64,000 bases of DNA, from NCBI GenBank assembly GCA_028284195.1, contig JANQSE010000002.1:496001-560000 (forward strand), given 5' to 3'. Below, one piece after another: positions 50,501 through 59,939 of this stretch. Within the stretch, counting starts at the first letter, position 1, and every line of letters starts with the position of its first letter. The notes beneath the pieces were generated by a model. The model did no database searches, was not told the DNA's origin, and saw nothing but the letters and a program-made list of their open reading frames with translations. Origin of the DNA: Balneola sp. Lineage in GTDB: Bacteria; Bacteroidota; Rhodothermia; Balneolales; Balneolaceae. A program made the translations under genes and the position numbers.

Positions 50501-51481
50501 ATTGCTTTGTGAAGAAGGTATTTGCTGCCCCAGCCAAAAACGCCCCGACTTGAACCTATCTTCTGGTTTAACCAGTTCGTCATCTTTCCATATAAAATCG
50601 GTGAAGGTAGTTACGGTTGCAGTAGGATTTAAGCCCGTATTCGCAGAGGAAAGCCTCATACCATTTTGCGAACCAACAGTCAGAAATATATAATTAAGAT
50701 CAGAATAAGGATGGACGCTATGTTGAAATATTTGCCCATTTCGAAATGTTCTATGTGGACTGTTGCCATAAAAGATTATACGATCTTGTACATCGAAAGA
50801 ACCATCAGATTCTCCTTCTACAATAATTGGTATTTGTGAAAAAGCAGGGCGGGCGGCACTGTTTAATTCCGGAAGTTGATATCCATCGGTTCCCCATAAC
50901 TGAATATTTCTTGGGTCAATCGAAGAGATATTAATTCCTAGACTGGATAAGTACGCGCTATTGAGTTGGTATATTTGATTACCTGAAATTGGGATCTTAT
51001 ACCAGATTCCTGAAGCAAGGGGGGAATCAGTAAATATATTTGTACTTGTTTTTGACTTAATCAGAGCGCTATTTCTTTTGTAAACTCTGAATCGGAGTTT
51101 AGTAGTAACTATGGTTCCTATATCTGAATGCCTTGCTCTGTGTATTAAAACAGGTACGTATTCCTGATTCTTAAAAATACCGGATGGCAATAGCTGAACA
51201 ACACTTACTGAATCAGATGAAATGAGCAAAGCCTTTTGTGTTTCTTCATCTAGCATTCGATAAGAATTACTTGTGTTCTGCTCCAGGATCTTAATAGCAG
51301 GCTGTCCATTTACAACCGGAACCAGCATTTGGTGTGGAGGAAGTACAGCATGATCATCATTTACCAATTCATAATCAGTAAATGATTCTGTTTCTGTTGT
51401 TACTTTTATCTTCTGAGCTGTTGCTTCAGTCAGGAAAAAGAAACCAACCAATCCACAAAAAAGCAGAAGCTTGATCTTCAT
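47558..51481 (-). CDS. porU: Type IX secretion sortase PorU
   Basis: C25-like domain: YLLLFGDTSYD, GTDDYFGYMDE, GVGRI, LVLNYSGHGNEQTLSDEE (His) and VLVTATCQFGRYD (Cys); CTD-like C-terminus. Confidence 0.92.
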   Translation of the reverse strand: MKIKLLLFCGLVGFFFLTEATAQKIKVTTETESFTDYELVNDDHAVLPPHQMLVPVVNGQPAIKILEQNTSNSYRMLDEETQKALLISSDSVSVVQLLPSGIFKNQEYVPVLIHRARHSDIGTIVTTKLRFRVYKRNSALIKSKTSTNIFTDSPLASGIWYKIPISGNQIYQLNSAYLSSLGINISSIDPRNIQLWGTDGYQLPELNSAARPAFSQIPIIVEGESDGSFDVQDRIIFYGNSPHRTFRNGQIFQHSVHPYSDLNYIFLTVGSQNGMRLSSANTGLNPTATVTTFTDFIWKDDELVKPEDRFKSGRFWLGQQIPSSQSNSIISVLKDTLPNLGSNVEVFVSGRMYARSEALTTFDINLNGTDVANQTMGSLSSTSSSRGYNGNEGPAAVAYNFTNTVTVSPDNNTFDLTARVTHRQQNSVAFVDWLRLTFNRSLSAENERLFFYTENDNDPVTEVTFRLQNFSSAPYVLDVTNPVSPIRLQVSSNSSDFNLDYFQNDGRQIIAQTNLVAPNAGTQIPNQNLRGINEYPEYVVVASEALLDPARELVNYRESQGLSSVLVTQDQILNEFSGGVKDPTAIRDYLKFLYDRAIADGENPPSYLLLFGDTSYDTKNIVPNALINHVLTYQSTQSTVRATGGGGGSFGTDDYFGYMDESEGDFGGGNTSASFLIDIGVGRIIAQTRTEGFNFVEKIKRYENDANAGDWQNLFTFAADDDFPEPLRNRDLHTINADVSAEMMNVNEPGIRIKKIYAFSYPEEITGAGRQIPEATNDFISSVNNGTLVLNYSGHGNEQTLSDEELFLSQYITNFTNKSRLCVLVTATCQFGRYDDTSDQSGAERFVTASNGGAIAAFTTTRVVYTSSNISANNNFGLNIALSQRMAERNADGSPKRLGDIMRETKNSLVGSSSSPIGSSTNNKKFVLLGDPATIFKLPSRKAVISSINGVEVLNKDTTLTIRALDQITITGRIENAAGNIDNAFSGETTISVFDAKRSVSLPERDWTCVLNGNCTYTVESDLLFKGKASVQNGAFNQIFVVPKDIGNSDENGRIVLYTNGDNEYAGGTFTGITFNGVNPSAVNDGSGPSLNVFLNDEKFVNGNLVSDSPTLIVELQDNSGINTTGTGVGHEIIATIDTKPQQTFILNEFYEGNLNDFTGGRIEFPLDQLPEGSYTLKVRAWDVHNNPNEEEIFFEVAPQNELLIRSVYNYPNPMNNKTQFSFEHNQPGNPLDVSIKIYTLSGKPVQHIKQESLITSSSYANIPWNGRDRDNDRLGNGTYIYVLRVATDTPEGRQSIEKIEKLVIIR
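49538..49549. repeat. 12-nt C/G homopolymer in the porU coding sequence
   Basis: caaacgaCCCCCCCCCCCCgcctgt; encodes TGGGGGSF on the minus strand. Confidence 0.95.
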
Positions 51482-51707
51482 TAATTACTAAATAGTTCGT
51501 CAAAAAAATAACTAACGCACTAAGCGCGAGAATAGTAGCTGTTTGAAATAGTAATAATAGATTTAGACTTTTAAGTGAAGCAGGTTGCCCTGACTGTAAT
51601 GTTTATTCGTTTTTAATGAATAGAATTGTAGCGGTATTACTAGTCGTATAATGGTTTTGTTAAAGTCTGATGCTAGTATATGTGAGTTCAGTAATAATGT
51701 CAAACAA

Positions 51708-51737
51708 AAAAGAGGCTTTTTTAAAAGGCCGCTTTTT
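51708..51737 (-). terminator. Candidate intrinsic terminator after the thiolase gene
   Basis: Minus strand AAAAAGcGGC...GCCtCTTTTTT with one mismatch. Confidence 0.5.
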
Positions 51738-51744
51738 GAAGTTC

Positions 51745-52923
51745 CTAAATCATTTCTATTACAAGGGCAGAAGCACCACCGCCACCATTACAGATCCCTG
51801 CGCAACCATATTTACCACCAGTCCTTTTAAGTGCATGTAACAGAGTAACCACAATGCGTGCTCCCGAGCAACCAATGGGGTGGCCAATGCTCACTGCCCC
51901 GCCATGAATGTTTACTTTGGAAGCATCAAGCTCAAGTATTTGATTGTTTGCTAAAGAAACCACCGAAAATGCTTCATTGATTTCAAAGAGGTCGATATCA
52001 TTTTTGGACAAACCTGCTTTTTTGAGAGCAATGGGAATAGCGTCAGAAGGTGCGGTGGTAAACCATTCGGGTGCTTTGGCAGCACTGCCATGGCTCATAA
52101 TTTTTGCTATAGGAGTAAGTCCAAGTTCTTGGGCTTTATCAGCACTCATTACCAAAACAGCGGCTGCGCCATCATTAATGCTTGAAGCGTTTGCTGCAGT
52201 AACGGTACCTTCTTTTTCAAAAACCGGGCGAAGAGTGGGAATCTTGTCATAATTTACCCGGGCTACTTCTTCGTCTTTATCAACTATGGTAACATTTCCT
52301 TTTCGATCGGTAATTTTCACTTTAATTATCTCGTCATTAAAGTATCCTTTTTCTTGTGTTTTTTGGGCCCTTTTGTAAGATTCTATTGCAAATTCATCTT
52401 GATCTTCTCGGCTGATGTTGCATTCTTTGGCACAGATCTCGGCCGCATTGCCCATGGCAAAATCATTATAAACATCCCAAAGGCCATCTTTTAAAATACC
52501 ATCCTGGGCTTGTACATGTCCATACTTTGAACCATATCTGTGTTTTGGCAAATAATAAGGCACATTACTCATGCTCTCCATACCGCCGGCTACAATAACA
52601 TCGGCATCGCCTAAGCGGATTTGATCGACAGCAATCATGATAGCTTTCATTCCGGAAGCACAAACTTTATTAACCGTAGTACTTGGTGTTTTTTGTGAAA
52701 GCCCGGCTTTTAAAGCGGCTTGCCGAGCAGGTGCCTGGCCGATGCCGGCTGTTAATACATTTCCCATCACAATTTCCTGTACTTCGTTTGGCGCTATCCC
52801 TGAAGCTTTTAGAAGTTCTATAATTGCCATGCTTCCAAGTTCAGGAGCTGTAAAAGAAGAAAGGCTTCCTCCAAAAGCACCAATTGGGGTTCGCTTTGCT
52901 TCAACTATTACTACGTCTCGCAT
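51745..52923 (-). CDS. Acetyl-CoA C-acetyltransferase (thiolase)
   Basis: VNKVCASGMKAIMIA, GGMESMSNVPYYLP, NEAFSVVSLAN, GGAVSIGHPIGCSGARI, GICNGGGGASALVIE. Confidence 0.95.
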   Translation of the reverse strand: MRDVVIVEAKRTPIGAFGGSLSSFTAPELGSMAIIELLKASGIAPNEVQEIVMGNVLTAGIGQAPARQAALKAGLSQKTPSTTVNKVCASGMKAIMIAVDQIRLGDADVIVAGGMESMSNVPYYLPKHRYGSKYGHVQAQDGILKDGLWDVYNDFAMGNAAEICAKECNISREDQDEFAIESYKRAQKTQEKGYFNDEIIKVKITDRKGNVTIVDKDEEVARVNYDKIPTLRPVFEKEGTVTAANASSINDGAAAVLVMSADKAQELGLTPIAKIMSHGSAAKAPEWFTTAPSDAIPIALKKAGLSKNDIDLFEINEAFSVVSLANNQILELDASKVNIHGGAVSIGHPIGCSGARIVVTLLHALKRTGGKYGCAGICNGGGGASALVIEMI

Positions 52924-53004
52924 GATATAATGTCTTTAAAATTTGTGTTCTGAAAAGTGTTTCTCTTTGCTTTGTAAGTTACAGATAAAGCGAAAAAGGA
53001 TATG

Positions 53005-54141
53005 TTAAAAAGCTTGGTTGAGATCTTCAATCAGGTCATCAACATCTTCGATTCCTATGGAAAGCCGAATTAATGAATCTTTTAATCCGGCTTTTTCCCG
53101 AATTTCTTTTGGGATAGAACCGTGTGTCATGGATGCAGGATGGCTGATCAGTGACTCTACACCACCCAGGCTTTCGGCTAAAGTAAATATTTTTGTTCCT
53201 GCCATGAATTTGATTCCCGCTTTCATAGAATTATCTTTTAATGAAAATGAGACCATGGCACCAAAATCATCCATTTGCTCCGAAGCTAAATTATGTTGAG
53301 GGTGAGATGGTAATCCAGGGTAGTGAATTTCATCAACTAACTCATGATCGTTCAGATAAGAAGCAATTTTCTTTGCACTTTCTACCGCTCTTTGCACACG
53401 AACAGATAGAGTTTTGATTCCTCTTAAAACAAGGTAGCAATCCATTGGGCCCGGTACCGCTCCGGTTGATTTAACCTGGAAACGGAGGTTTTCCATAATT
53501 TCTTTATTCGACGTAGCAACCGCCCCATGAATAACATCGGAATGTCCCGCAAGGTATTTGGTGGCAGAATGAAGGGCTGCATCAGCTCCTAATTCTAAAG
53601 GGCGTTGCAGATAAGGTGAGGCAAAAGTGTTATCTACAATGGAAAATGCTCCATTCTTATGCGCAATCTTTGAAAGCTCTTTGATATCAACAACCCGAAG
53701 AAGAGGGTTCGTTGGGGTTTCTATCCAGAACATTTTTGTGTTGGGTTTAATTGCTTCTTTCACTTTGTTAAGATCCGTCATATCAATGAAGGAAAACTCA
53801 ATGCCATATGGTTCGAAAACAGAGGTAAAAAGGCGGTACGAACCACCATAAAGATCATTTGTAGCAATAATATGGTCTCCTGGACGGAACATTTTAAGCA
53901 GGGCATCCATAGCAGCAACGCCACTGGCAAAGCAGGCACATTCATCAGCACCTTCTAATCCGGCTATTAATTTCTCAAGGGCTGTTCTGGTTGGGTTTCC
54001 AACTCTGGCATAATCATAACCTTTATGCACATTGGGTGTTTCCTGGGCATAAGTAGATGTTTGAAAGATCGGTGGCATAACCGCACCGGATGTTTCTTCG
54101 TTTTGTTGTCCGGCATGGATGGTTTTGGTATTAAAACGCAT
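53005..54141 (-). CDS. Cys/Met-metabolism PLP enzyme (cystathionine gamma-synthase-like)
   Basis: KTIHAGQQNEETSGAVMPPIFQTSTYAQ, YDYARVGNPTRTALE, SATKYLAGHSDVIHG, SLGGVESLISHPASMTH. Confidence 0.94.
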   Translation of the reverse strand: MRFNTKTIHAGQQNEETSGAVMPPIFQTSTYAQETPNVHKGYDYARVGNPTRTALEKLIAGLEGADECACFASGVAAMDALLKMFRPGDHIIATNDLYGGSYRLFTSVFEPYGIEFSFIDMTDLNKVKEAIKPNTKMFWIETPTNPLLRVVDIKELSKIAHKNGAFSIVDNTFASPYLQRPLELGADAALHSATKYLAGHSDVIHGAVATSNKEIMENLRFQVKSTGAVPGPMDCYLVLRGIKTLSVRVQRAVESAKKIASYLNDHELVDEIHYPGLPSHPQHNLASEQMDDFGAMVSFSLKDNSMKAGIKFMAGTKIFTLAESLGGVESLISHPASMTHGSIPKEIREKAGLKDSLIRLSIGIEDVDDLIEDLNQAF

Positions 54142-55313
54142 TACAGGTTTGCCCAGCTTTCTTTAAGTTTGTTAAGGTTGGTAAGTTTATTATTGTAGTT
54201 TTCGTTTTGTGGATCAGATTCCAGCAATTTCGAATAATAGGTAATAGCAAAATCAGTAAGTGAAAGAGCCTTATTTCTTATTTCCTGTTTATCGGATTCG
54301 AAGGTATCGTCAAGTACGGAAAAATAATTTCCTGACATATTGTTATAAAATACAGCAAGGCTTTCTACAAACTCTAAGTTTGACGAATCGATTTTATAAG
54401 CTTCAACTAATTCATTTTCTGCTTTTTCCGATACTCCTATGACTTCTATCTTAAGATTTGAAGCAGAGGTAGTATCATTTTGTTGGTATGCTCTCTGCAA
54501 TTGAGGGAAAAGCATAGAAACTTGTTTATAAAGCTGTGTTCCGTACACATTATGAAGTCTGCCATCATTGGGATATTCTTCAACCAGTTTTTCCAGAAAA
54601 GAAAGAGATTCGGTAACATTGTTTTGGCTTATGTATGCATTAACGAGGCCGAAGGCAATATTTTTGTTTTTTATCGGGTCTTGATTTGCTTTTCTGTAAT
54701 TTGTTATTGCCTTGTCAGCATCTCCCTTTTCAAGGTATAAAAAACCAAGGCTTTCATACACTTCCGTATCTTGATTATGATCCGTGTTAACTGCTTCTAA
54801 GGTTTTGATTGCACCATCAATGTTTCTGTTATTGTATTGGGCTATAGAAAGAGATTTATAGCTTCCGGTATTTTCAGGTAACAATGTGATTGCATTTTCG
54901 AAATGTGCAACAGCCAGTGTTAGCGAGCTATCATTTTCGTTTTGATAGGTGTTCAGCCCTGCATTTTGTTCAAATTCCCAGTAACTGTTTACAAGGCTAT
55001 CAGCAGGATTTCTGTCTATTACATAGCTTTTGGAGGAATCTACTGCAGCCAACATTGATTGGTAATCAGGAACTCTTTCCATAGGTGATTTCTGCATGGC
55101 TATATTTCCATGAAGCTCTGCTTTTAGAAAGTATAATTCTGCAGAAGGGTTTTTCATGATTTCAGTTTCCACTTCAACAAGTGCTTGCTGATAATTTTCT
55201 TCCTCAATAAGATTATCGACAGAAAACTGTGATGCAGAACAGGAAATAAAAAACCCGACTATAAGCACCATGCTTACTCGTCGGGTAGATAATAGAATAG
55301 AATTGTTTTTCAT
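54141..55313 (-). CDS. TPR-repeat lipoprotein
   Basis: Lipobox-like VGFFISCSAS; TPR pattern YESLGFLYLEKGDADKAITNYRKA. Confidence 0.8.
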   Translation of the reverse strand: MKNNSILLSTRRVSMVLIVGFFISCSASQFSVDNLIEEENYQQALVEVETEIMKNPSAELYFLKAELHGNIAMQKSPMERVPDYQSMLAAVDSSKSYVIDRNPADSLVNSYWEFEQNAGLNTYQNENDSSLTLAVAHFENAITLLPENTGSYKSLSIAQYNNRNIDGAIKTLEAVNTDHNQDTEVYESLGFLYLEKGDADKAITNYRKANQDPIKNKNIAFGLVNAYISQNNVTESLSFLEKLVEEYPNDGRLHNVYGTQLYKQVSMLFPQLQRAYQQNDTTSASNLKIEVIGVSEKAENELVEAYKIDSSNLEFVESLAVFYNNMSGNYFSVLDDTFESDKQEIRNKALSLTDFAITYYSKLLESDPQNENYNNKLTNLNKLKESWANL

Positions 55314-55326
55314 AAGTAAAATGGGA

Positions 55327-56643
55327 CTACATGCCTGCTTTTTTCATGGCTGCTTCTGCTTTATCCATCATTCCAAGTGTAGTATAAACCTGAAATAAAG
55401 CTCTCCAATATTCTTGATTGTCAGGATTAAACTCAGTAGCCCTTTCGTAATTAGTCATAGCCTGGCGAAGATTTTCTTTAGCTTCATCATCAACTACGGC
55501 GGCTTTATCATTGTCAAGAATTGCGTTTCTTTTTTCAAATAAAGAAGCTGCAGTATTTTGATATACAATTCCAAGAGAATTGTATACAGAAGCATCTTCA
55601 GGTCGATATTTGATTACTTGTTTAAATTCAGAAATTGCTTGCTTAGTTAATCTATTTGAAACAGATTCTTTCTCTTCAATATTAGATTCTAGTGCAGCAA
55701 GGCGGCTTTCCGCATCTTTTTTTTCTGAGCCTCGAAAAGTTTGAACATTTTTTTGAAGATCAAACCATTGACTATATATAGGTGAAAGTTCTTCGTTAAT
55801 ATCGTTTGCTATTGTGAAAACTTGAATGCCAAGAACCAGGTGGTATTGGGGGTTCGTAGGGTCTCTTTCAATAAGTGATTCTATAACTTCGATTGATTCA
55901 TTTCTCATGCCCAGGTTCATATAAGAATCAGCTAATTTTTGCACAAGGGAAACTGAGTCAGGATAAATATCTATTCCTTCAATCAATATATTTTTAGCCT
56001 TATCATATTCTTCTTTTTGGATGTAATAGGAACTTAATCTATCATAATCAAAAGAATCAGGAGTAGACCTTTTCTTCATTATTGTTTCTAAGGTTGATAT
56101 TGCATCATCTACTTTTCCATTTAACCGGTAAACTTCGGCTAGTACATCGTATGAAAGCAAACTATCCGGATTAATAGTAATTGCATTTATAAGGTGGCTT
56201 TCAGCAACTTCAAGAGGTTTGTCAACTGGAGGGGCAGTGGAATCATTTGTAATATATTGAATTGCTAAATTGTGTTCACTGGCCCACTTTCTTTCTATTA
56301 ATAAATCTGCCTCGGTAGATTCTACATTCTTTTTCTCTGATACAGCATATAATTCTTGAGCTTTATCTAAGGATTCACGCATTTTAAAATAGCTCTCTTG
56401 CCTCATAGATACATTGGAATTATTTGAAGCTTTTTCGGCATAAGCAATTCCACGATAATAATATGCTTCAGCATTAGCAGGTTCTTCATCAATTGCTTGG
56501 TTGAGGGCAGAAATAGCAGCATCAAAATTTTTTGATTTTATTCCCTTTTGTCCTTCTTTTATAAGAGGATTACCTCCTCCACAACTTACAATAGCAATTG
56601 CAAGAACAATGAATGATAAGAAGCTTTGTAGTATTTTTTTCAT
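55327..56643 (-). CDS. TPR-repeat lipoprotein (paralogue of its downstream neighbour)
   Basis: MKKILQSFLSFIVLAIAIVSCGGG; AEAYYYRGIAYAEKA and later TPRs. Confidence 0.82.
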   Translation of the reverse strand: MKKILQSFLSFIVLAIAIVSCGGGNPLIKEGQKGIKSKNFDAAISALNQAIDEEPANAEAYYYRGIAYAEKASNNSNVSMRQESYFKMRESLDKAQELYAVSEKKNVESTEADLLIERKWASEHNLAIQYITNDSTAPPVDKPLEVAESHLINAITINPDSLLSYDVLAEVYRLNGKVDDAISTLETIMKKRSTPDSFDYDRLSSYYIQKEEYDKAKNILIEGIDIYPDSVSLVQKLADSYMNLGMRNESIEVIESLIERDPTNPQYHLVLGIQVFTIANDINEELSPIYSQWFDLQKNVQTFRGSEKKDAESRLAALESNIEEKESVSNRLTKQAISEFKQVIKYRPEDASVYNSLGIVYQNTAASLFEKRNAILDNDKAAVVDDEAKENLRQAMTNYERATEFNPDNQEYWRALFQVYTTLGMMDKAEAAMKKAGM

Positions 56644-56758
56644 ATCAGTTAAAATTGATAGTGTTGATTTCATATCGTTTTAATAAGTTGTGTAAAATAA
56701 TCATAACAAGTGCTTTCCGCAAAAAAGAAGAGCTTTTAAAAACGAAAAAAGGATATTT

Positions 56759-57136
56759 ATGAAAAGAATTATTTCTACTGAAAATGCGCCTGGTGCAATC
56801 GGGCCTTATAGTCAGGCTGTTGAGTATAATGGGGTTTTATATTGTTCCGGTCAGATTCCTCTTGATCCTGGCACCATGGAATTAGTTGGAGATGATGCAG
56901 TAACTCAGGCAAAACAGGTTATGAAAAATTTGAAAGCAGTTTTGGAGGCGGCAGGTTCTGATTTTTCGAAGGTAGTAAAGTGTTCAATTTTCTTGGATGA
57001 TATGGGAGATTTTGGGGAAGTGAACGAAGTATATGGTAGTTACTTTGAAAGTAATCCACCTGCCAGAGAAACTGTTGCTGTACAAACACTCCCCAAAAGT
57101 GTTCTTGTTGAGATTAGCTGTATTGCATATATCTGA
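56759..57136 (+). CDS. RidA-family reactive intermediate deaminase
   Basis: ENAPGAIGPYSQAVEYNGVLYCSGQIPLDP, NPPARETVAVQTLPKSVLVEISCIAYI. Confidence 0.95.
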   Translation: MKRIISTENAPGAIGPYSQAVEYNGVLYCSGQIPLDPGTMELVGDDAVTQAKQVMKNLKAVLEAAGSDFSKVVKCSIFLDDMGDFGEVNEVYGSYFESNPPARETVAVQTLPKSVLVEISCIAYI

Positions 57137-57137
57137 T

Positions 57138-58937
57138 CTAGTTTTCAGGGGAGAAATGCATGAAAGCCATATTTCCCGCTTTGTCCTTTACTTCAAAGTA
57201 AACTGAATCTGCTTCATCCGGTTTAAAGCCTGGTAGGTAAAATATAAACGTGTCATTTTCGTAGTCGTATTCTGCAATACCGCGCTTACCATTCACAGAG
57301 AAAAAGGCACTTTTGAAATCTATTCCTGAAAGATTATCCGAAGTTTGCAAAGAATAGGTTCTCATTATTTCGTATGGATTGATCAATCTGAGGTTAGATA
57401 TAGATGGAGGTATAGTATCACTTAATACTATGAACTCACCGAGGTTTTCAGGGAGAGCATTTAAGGTGCGACCGGTTACCCAGGAATCTACGTAATTAAA
57501 ATCTCCATCTTCGCCAATGTTGTAGAGATTTGGTTGGTTGGTATTTGAAGAATTATTACCTAAATAAAACTGAATTAAGAAATCTTTTTTAACAATCAGT
57601 TGTGAGTTGCCAATCGTGATGAGAATGGTGTCTTTTAATGCTGTATAGCTTTGTATGACACTCAAACTATCATAAAATGAGTTTCTCGGGAATTGGGTTC
57701 GTAACCGGTAGTCTGGAGTGATAATCGTACTTGATTCAGAACCCGCCAACCGGCTTAGTGTTTCATTACTGTTATGCTTTAAAGATAGGATTCGCTGGTT
57801 ATATTTTTCATTCCATAGAATCCCATCATCAAAATTTCTAAGATTGATATTTGTCGAATCATTGATAGAAATCCAATCATTAGTCCAGTACCTATAATTT
57901 ATAAGAGAAGATGTATTCACAACATCCAATTTTTGAATTACAGGTATTGCTGAGATCGAAGTATTCCCATAATAATCTTTTGCAATAATATGATAAGTCC
58001 CATCCAATAGTTGTGGAGTATGCATGCGCTTACATGCAAAAGGATGGTTAATACCGTTTGCGGTATATAATCGTTGAAAACTTCTCGTGGTTGATTCGGG
58101 AGCTGGAATTCTATCCAAAAACATGAGCTGAGCCTGTTCAAAATCAAATTGATCGAGGCGTTCATAAAAAAGAATAGTTTCTTTTTTCTTTAAAGCAAGC
58201 TCATACGCAGCGTATTTATTATTTACAGAATTTGCCTGATCGAATACATTCACAGCTAGACCAACATTTCCGGAAACGAATACAGTGTCAAAAAAAGTGG
58301 TGTCATTTCTTACAAAAGAGGGGTTAACTACAATTGGGTACGCAGATCCGCTAACTCTGGAATCAATGTTCCTTGGCTCCACCATGATCGACTTGATGGT
58401 TGGTGAGATATCATCCTCTATTAGAAGATTTGAGCGAAGAGGGTTGATCGGTTCATTATTTATATCTCTTATTTCATAATGAAGATGGGGTGGCCCTATG
58501 CCTGTAGAACCTGTATATCCGATTATATCTCCTTGCGAAATTCTGATGGAATCGTGCTCAAAAAAACCATTCATAGTATAAGAGTAATCTTGCAGCCGGA
58601 TAGAATCAGCCAGACTCTGAAATTGCTCATTAAATCTTTGAAGGTGTGCATAAACAGTATAAGTGCCATCATCATGTTTCAGGTAAATGGCTTTTCCATA
58701 TCCTTTATTAGTAATAAGAAGGCTACTCAAAATACCTGCTTTTGTAGCGTACACTTCATAACCTTCACGTCCCCAGGTCTTAATATCTATCCCTGCGTGA
58801 AAATGGGTCGATCGTGTTTCTCCGAATGTAGAACTCAGAAATTGCCCGGCATTGGTTGGCCATATATAAGTACTGTCTTGGGCTGAAACAGGTTTAAAAA
58901 CGACAATTAATAAGATCAGAAAAAGTAGTTTATACAA
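57138..58937 (-). CDS. M23-family metallopeptidase, secreted
   Basis: SSTFGETRSTHFHAGIDIKTWGREGYEVYATKAG, GYGKAIYLKHDDGTYTVYAHL, GPPHLHYEIRD. Confidence 0.92.
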   Translation of the reverse strand: MYKLLFLILLIVVFKPVSAQDSTYIWPTNAGQFLSSTFGETRSTHFHAGIDIKTWGREGYEVYATKAGILSSLLITNKGYGKAIYLKHDDGTYTVYAHLQRFNEQFQSLADSIRLQDYSYTMNGFFEHDSIRISQGDIIGYTGSTGIGPPHLHYEIRDINNEPINPLRSNLLIEDDISPTIKSIMVEPRNIDSRVSGSAYPIVVNPSFVRNDTTFFDTVFVSGNVGLAVNVFDQANSVNNKYAAYELALKKKETILFYERLDQFDFEQAQLMFLDRIPAPESTTRSFQRLYTANGINHPFACKRMHTPQLLDGTYHIIAKDYYGNTSISAIPVIQKLDVVNTSSLINYRYWTNDWISINDSTNINLRNFDDGILWNEKYNQRILSLKHNSNETLSRLAGSESSTIITPDYRLRTQFPRNSFYDSLSVIQSYTALKDTILITIGNSQLIVKKDFLIQFYLGNNSSNTNQPNLYNIGEDGDFNYVDSWVTGRTLNALPENLGEFIVLSDTIPPSISNLRLINPYEIMRTYSLQTSDNLSGIDFKSAFFSVNGKRGIAEYDYENDTFIFYLPGFKPDEADSVYFEVKDKAGNMAFMHFSPEN

Positions 58938-58938
58938 G

Positions 58939-59592
58939 TTAGGTAACAGAAACAGATAAAGTTGCTAGGTTTTCGCCAAGTATGGCTTTTATTTTATCAC
59001 CTTTTTGTATAGAAGAAACGCCTTTTGGAGTTCCGGTGAAAATCAGATCTCCTTCTTGCAAATGAAAAATAGAAGATAAGAAGGATATCAAGTACTCGAT
59101 ATTAAATATCATTTGAGAAGTATTTCCAAATTGCTGACTTGTATTATTTACCAGCAGCTTCAGGTCAAGGTTATGGAGGTCTTGTATTTTATTAACGCTC
59201 ACGAAAGAACTAATCGGTGCAAATGTATCAAATCCTTTTGCTATGCTCCAAGGATGGCCTTTTTCTTTTGCTTGCTGTTGTATATCTCTTGCCGTAAAGT
59301 CAATCCCAATGCCTATAGAATGTATGTAGTGTTTAGCATCCTCCTCGGGAATATTTTTTCCATCTTTTGATATGGCAACTACCAGTTCAACTTCGTGATG
59401 TACATCTTTGCTTTGTTTTGGAATTTTAATTTTGTCTCCATCAAAACAAATAGAACTTTGAGGCTTTAAGAAAACTATTGGTGAATTAGGTACCTCATTA
59501 TTTAATTCTTTAGCGTGTTCACTATAATTTCTGCCAATACAGTAAATAGTTTTGAGCGGAAGATTGGTGCCTGGAATCTTGAATGAATTCAT
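58939..59592 (-). CDS. Fumarylacetoacetate hydrolase-family protein
   Basis: IYCIGRNYSEHAKEL, VHHEVELVVAI, GIDFTARDIQQQAKEKGHPWSIAKGFD, DLIFTGTPKGVSSI. Internal ATG at 59592 preferred. Confidence 0.93.
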   Translation of the reverse strand: MNSFKIPGTNLPLKTIYCIGRNYSEHAKELNNEVPNSPIVFLKPQSSICFDGDKIKIPKQSKDVHHEVELVVAISKDGKNIPEEDAKHYIHSIGIGIDFTARDIQQQAKEKGHPWSIAKGFDTFAPISSFVSVNKIQDLHNLDLKLLVNNTSQQFGNTSQMIFNIEYLISFLSSIFHLQEGDLIFTGTPKGVSSIQKGDKIKAILGENLATLSVSVT

Positions 59593-59603
59593 ATTTAAAG
59601 ATA

Positions 59604-59639
59604 TAAAAAAAGCCCCGAACAAATGAATGAACGGGGCTT
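59604..59639 (-). terminator. Intrinsic terminator after rpmA
   Basis: Minus strand AAGCCCCG...CGGGGCTT (8-bp stem) followed by a T tract. Confidence 0.88.
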
Positions 59640-59656
59640 AGTTTCTTTAGCTGTAC

Positions 59657-59914
59657 TTAGTTTGCAGGCTCTACATTAACATATTTTCTGCCACCTGATT
59701 TAACGGTAAAGTTAACATGCCCATCTGCCACTGCAAACAAGGTGTCATCACCGCCGCGCATTACATTTTGGCCAGGATGAAACTTTGTGCCCCTCTGGCG
59801 GATAAGAATATTTCCTGAGCGAACAAATTCACCGCCGAACTTTTTAACGCCCAAGCGTTTGCTTTCAGAATCGCGTCCGTTTTTTGTAGAACCTTGCCCT
59901 TTCTTATGTGCCAT
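59657..59914 (-). CDS. rpmA: 50S ribosomal protein L27
   Basis: [48 protein letters not shown]. Confidence 0.98.
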   Translation of the reverse strand: MAHKKGQGSTKNGRDSESKRLGVKKFGGEFVRSGNILIRQRGTKFHPGQNVMRGGDDTLFAVADGHVNFTVKSGGRKYVNVEPAN

Positions 59915-59939
59915 TGTACTTAAATTTTAGGGTTTAAAA

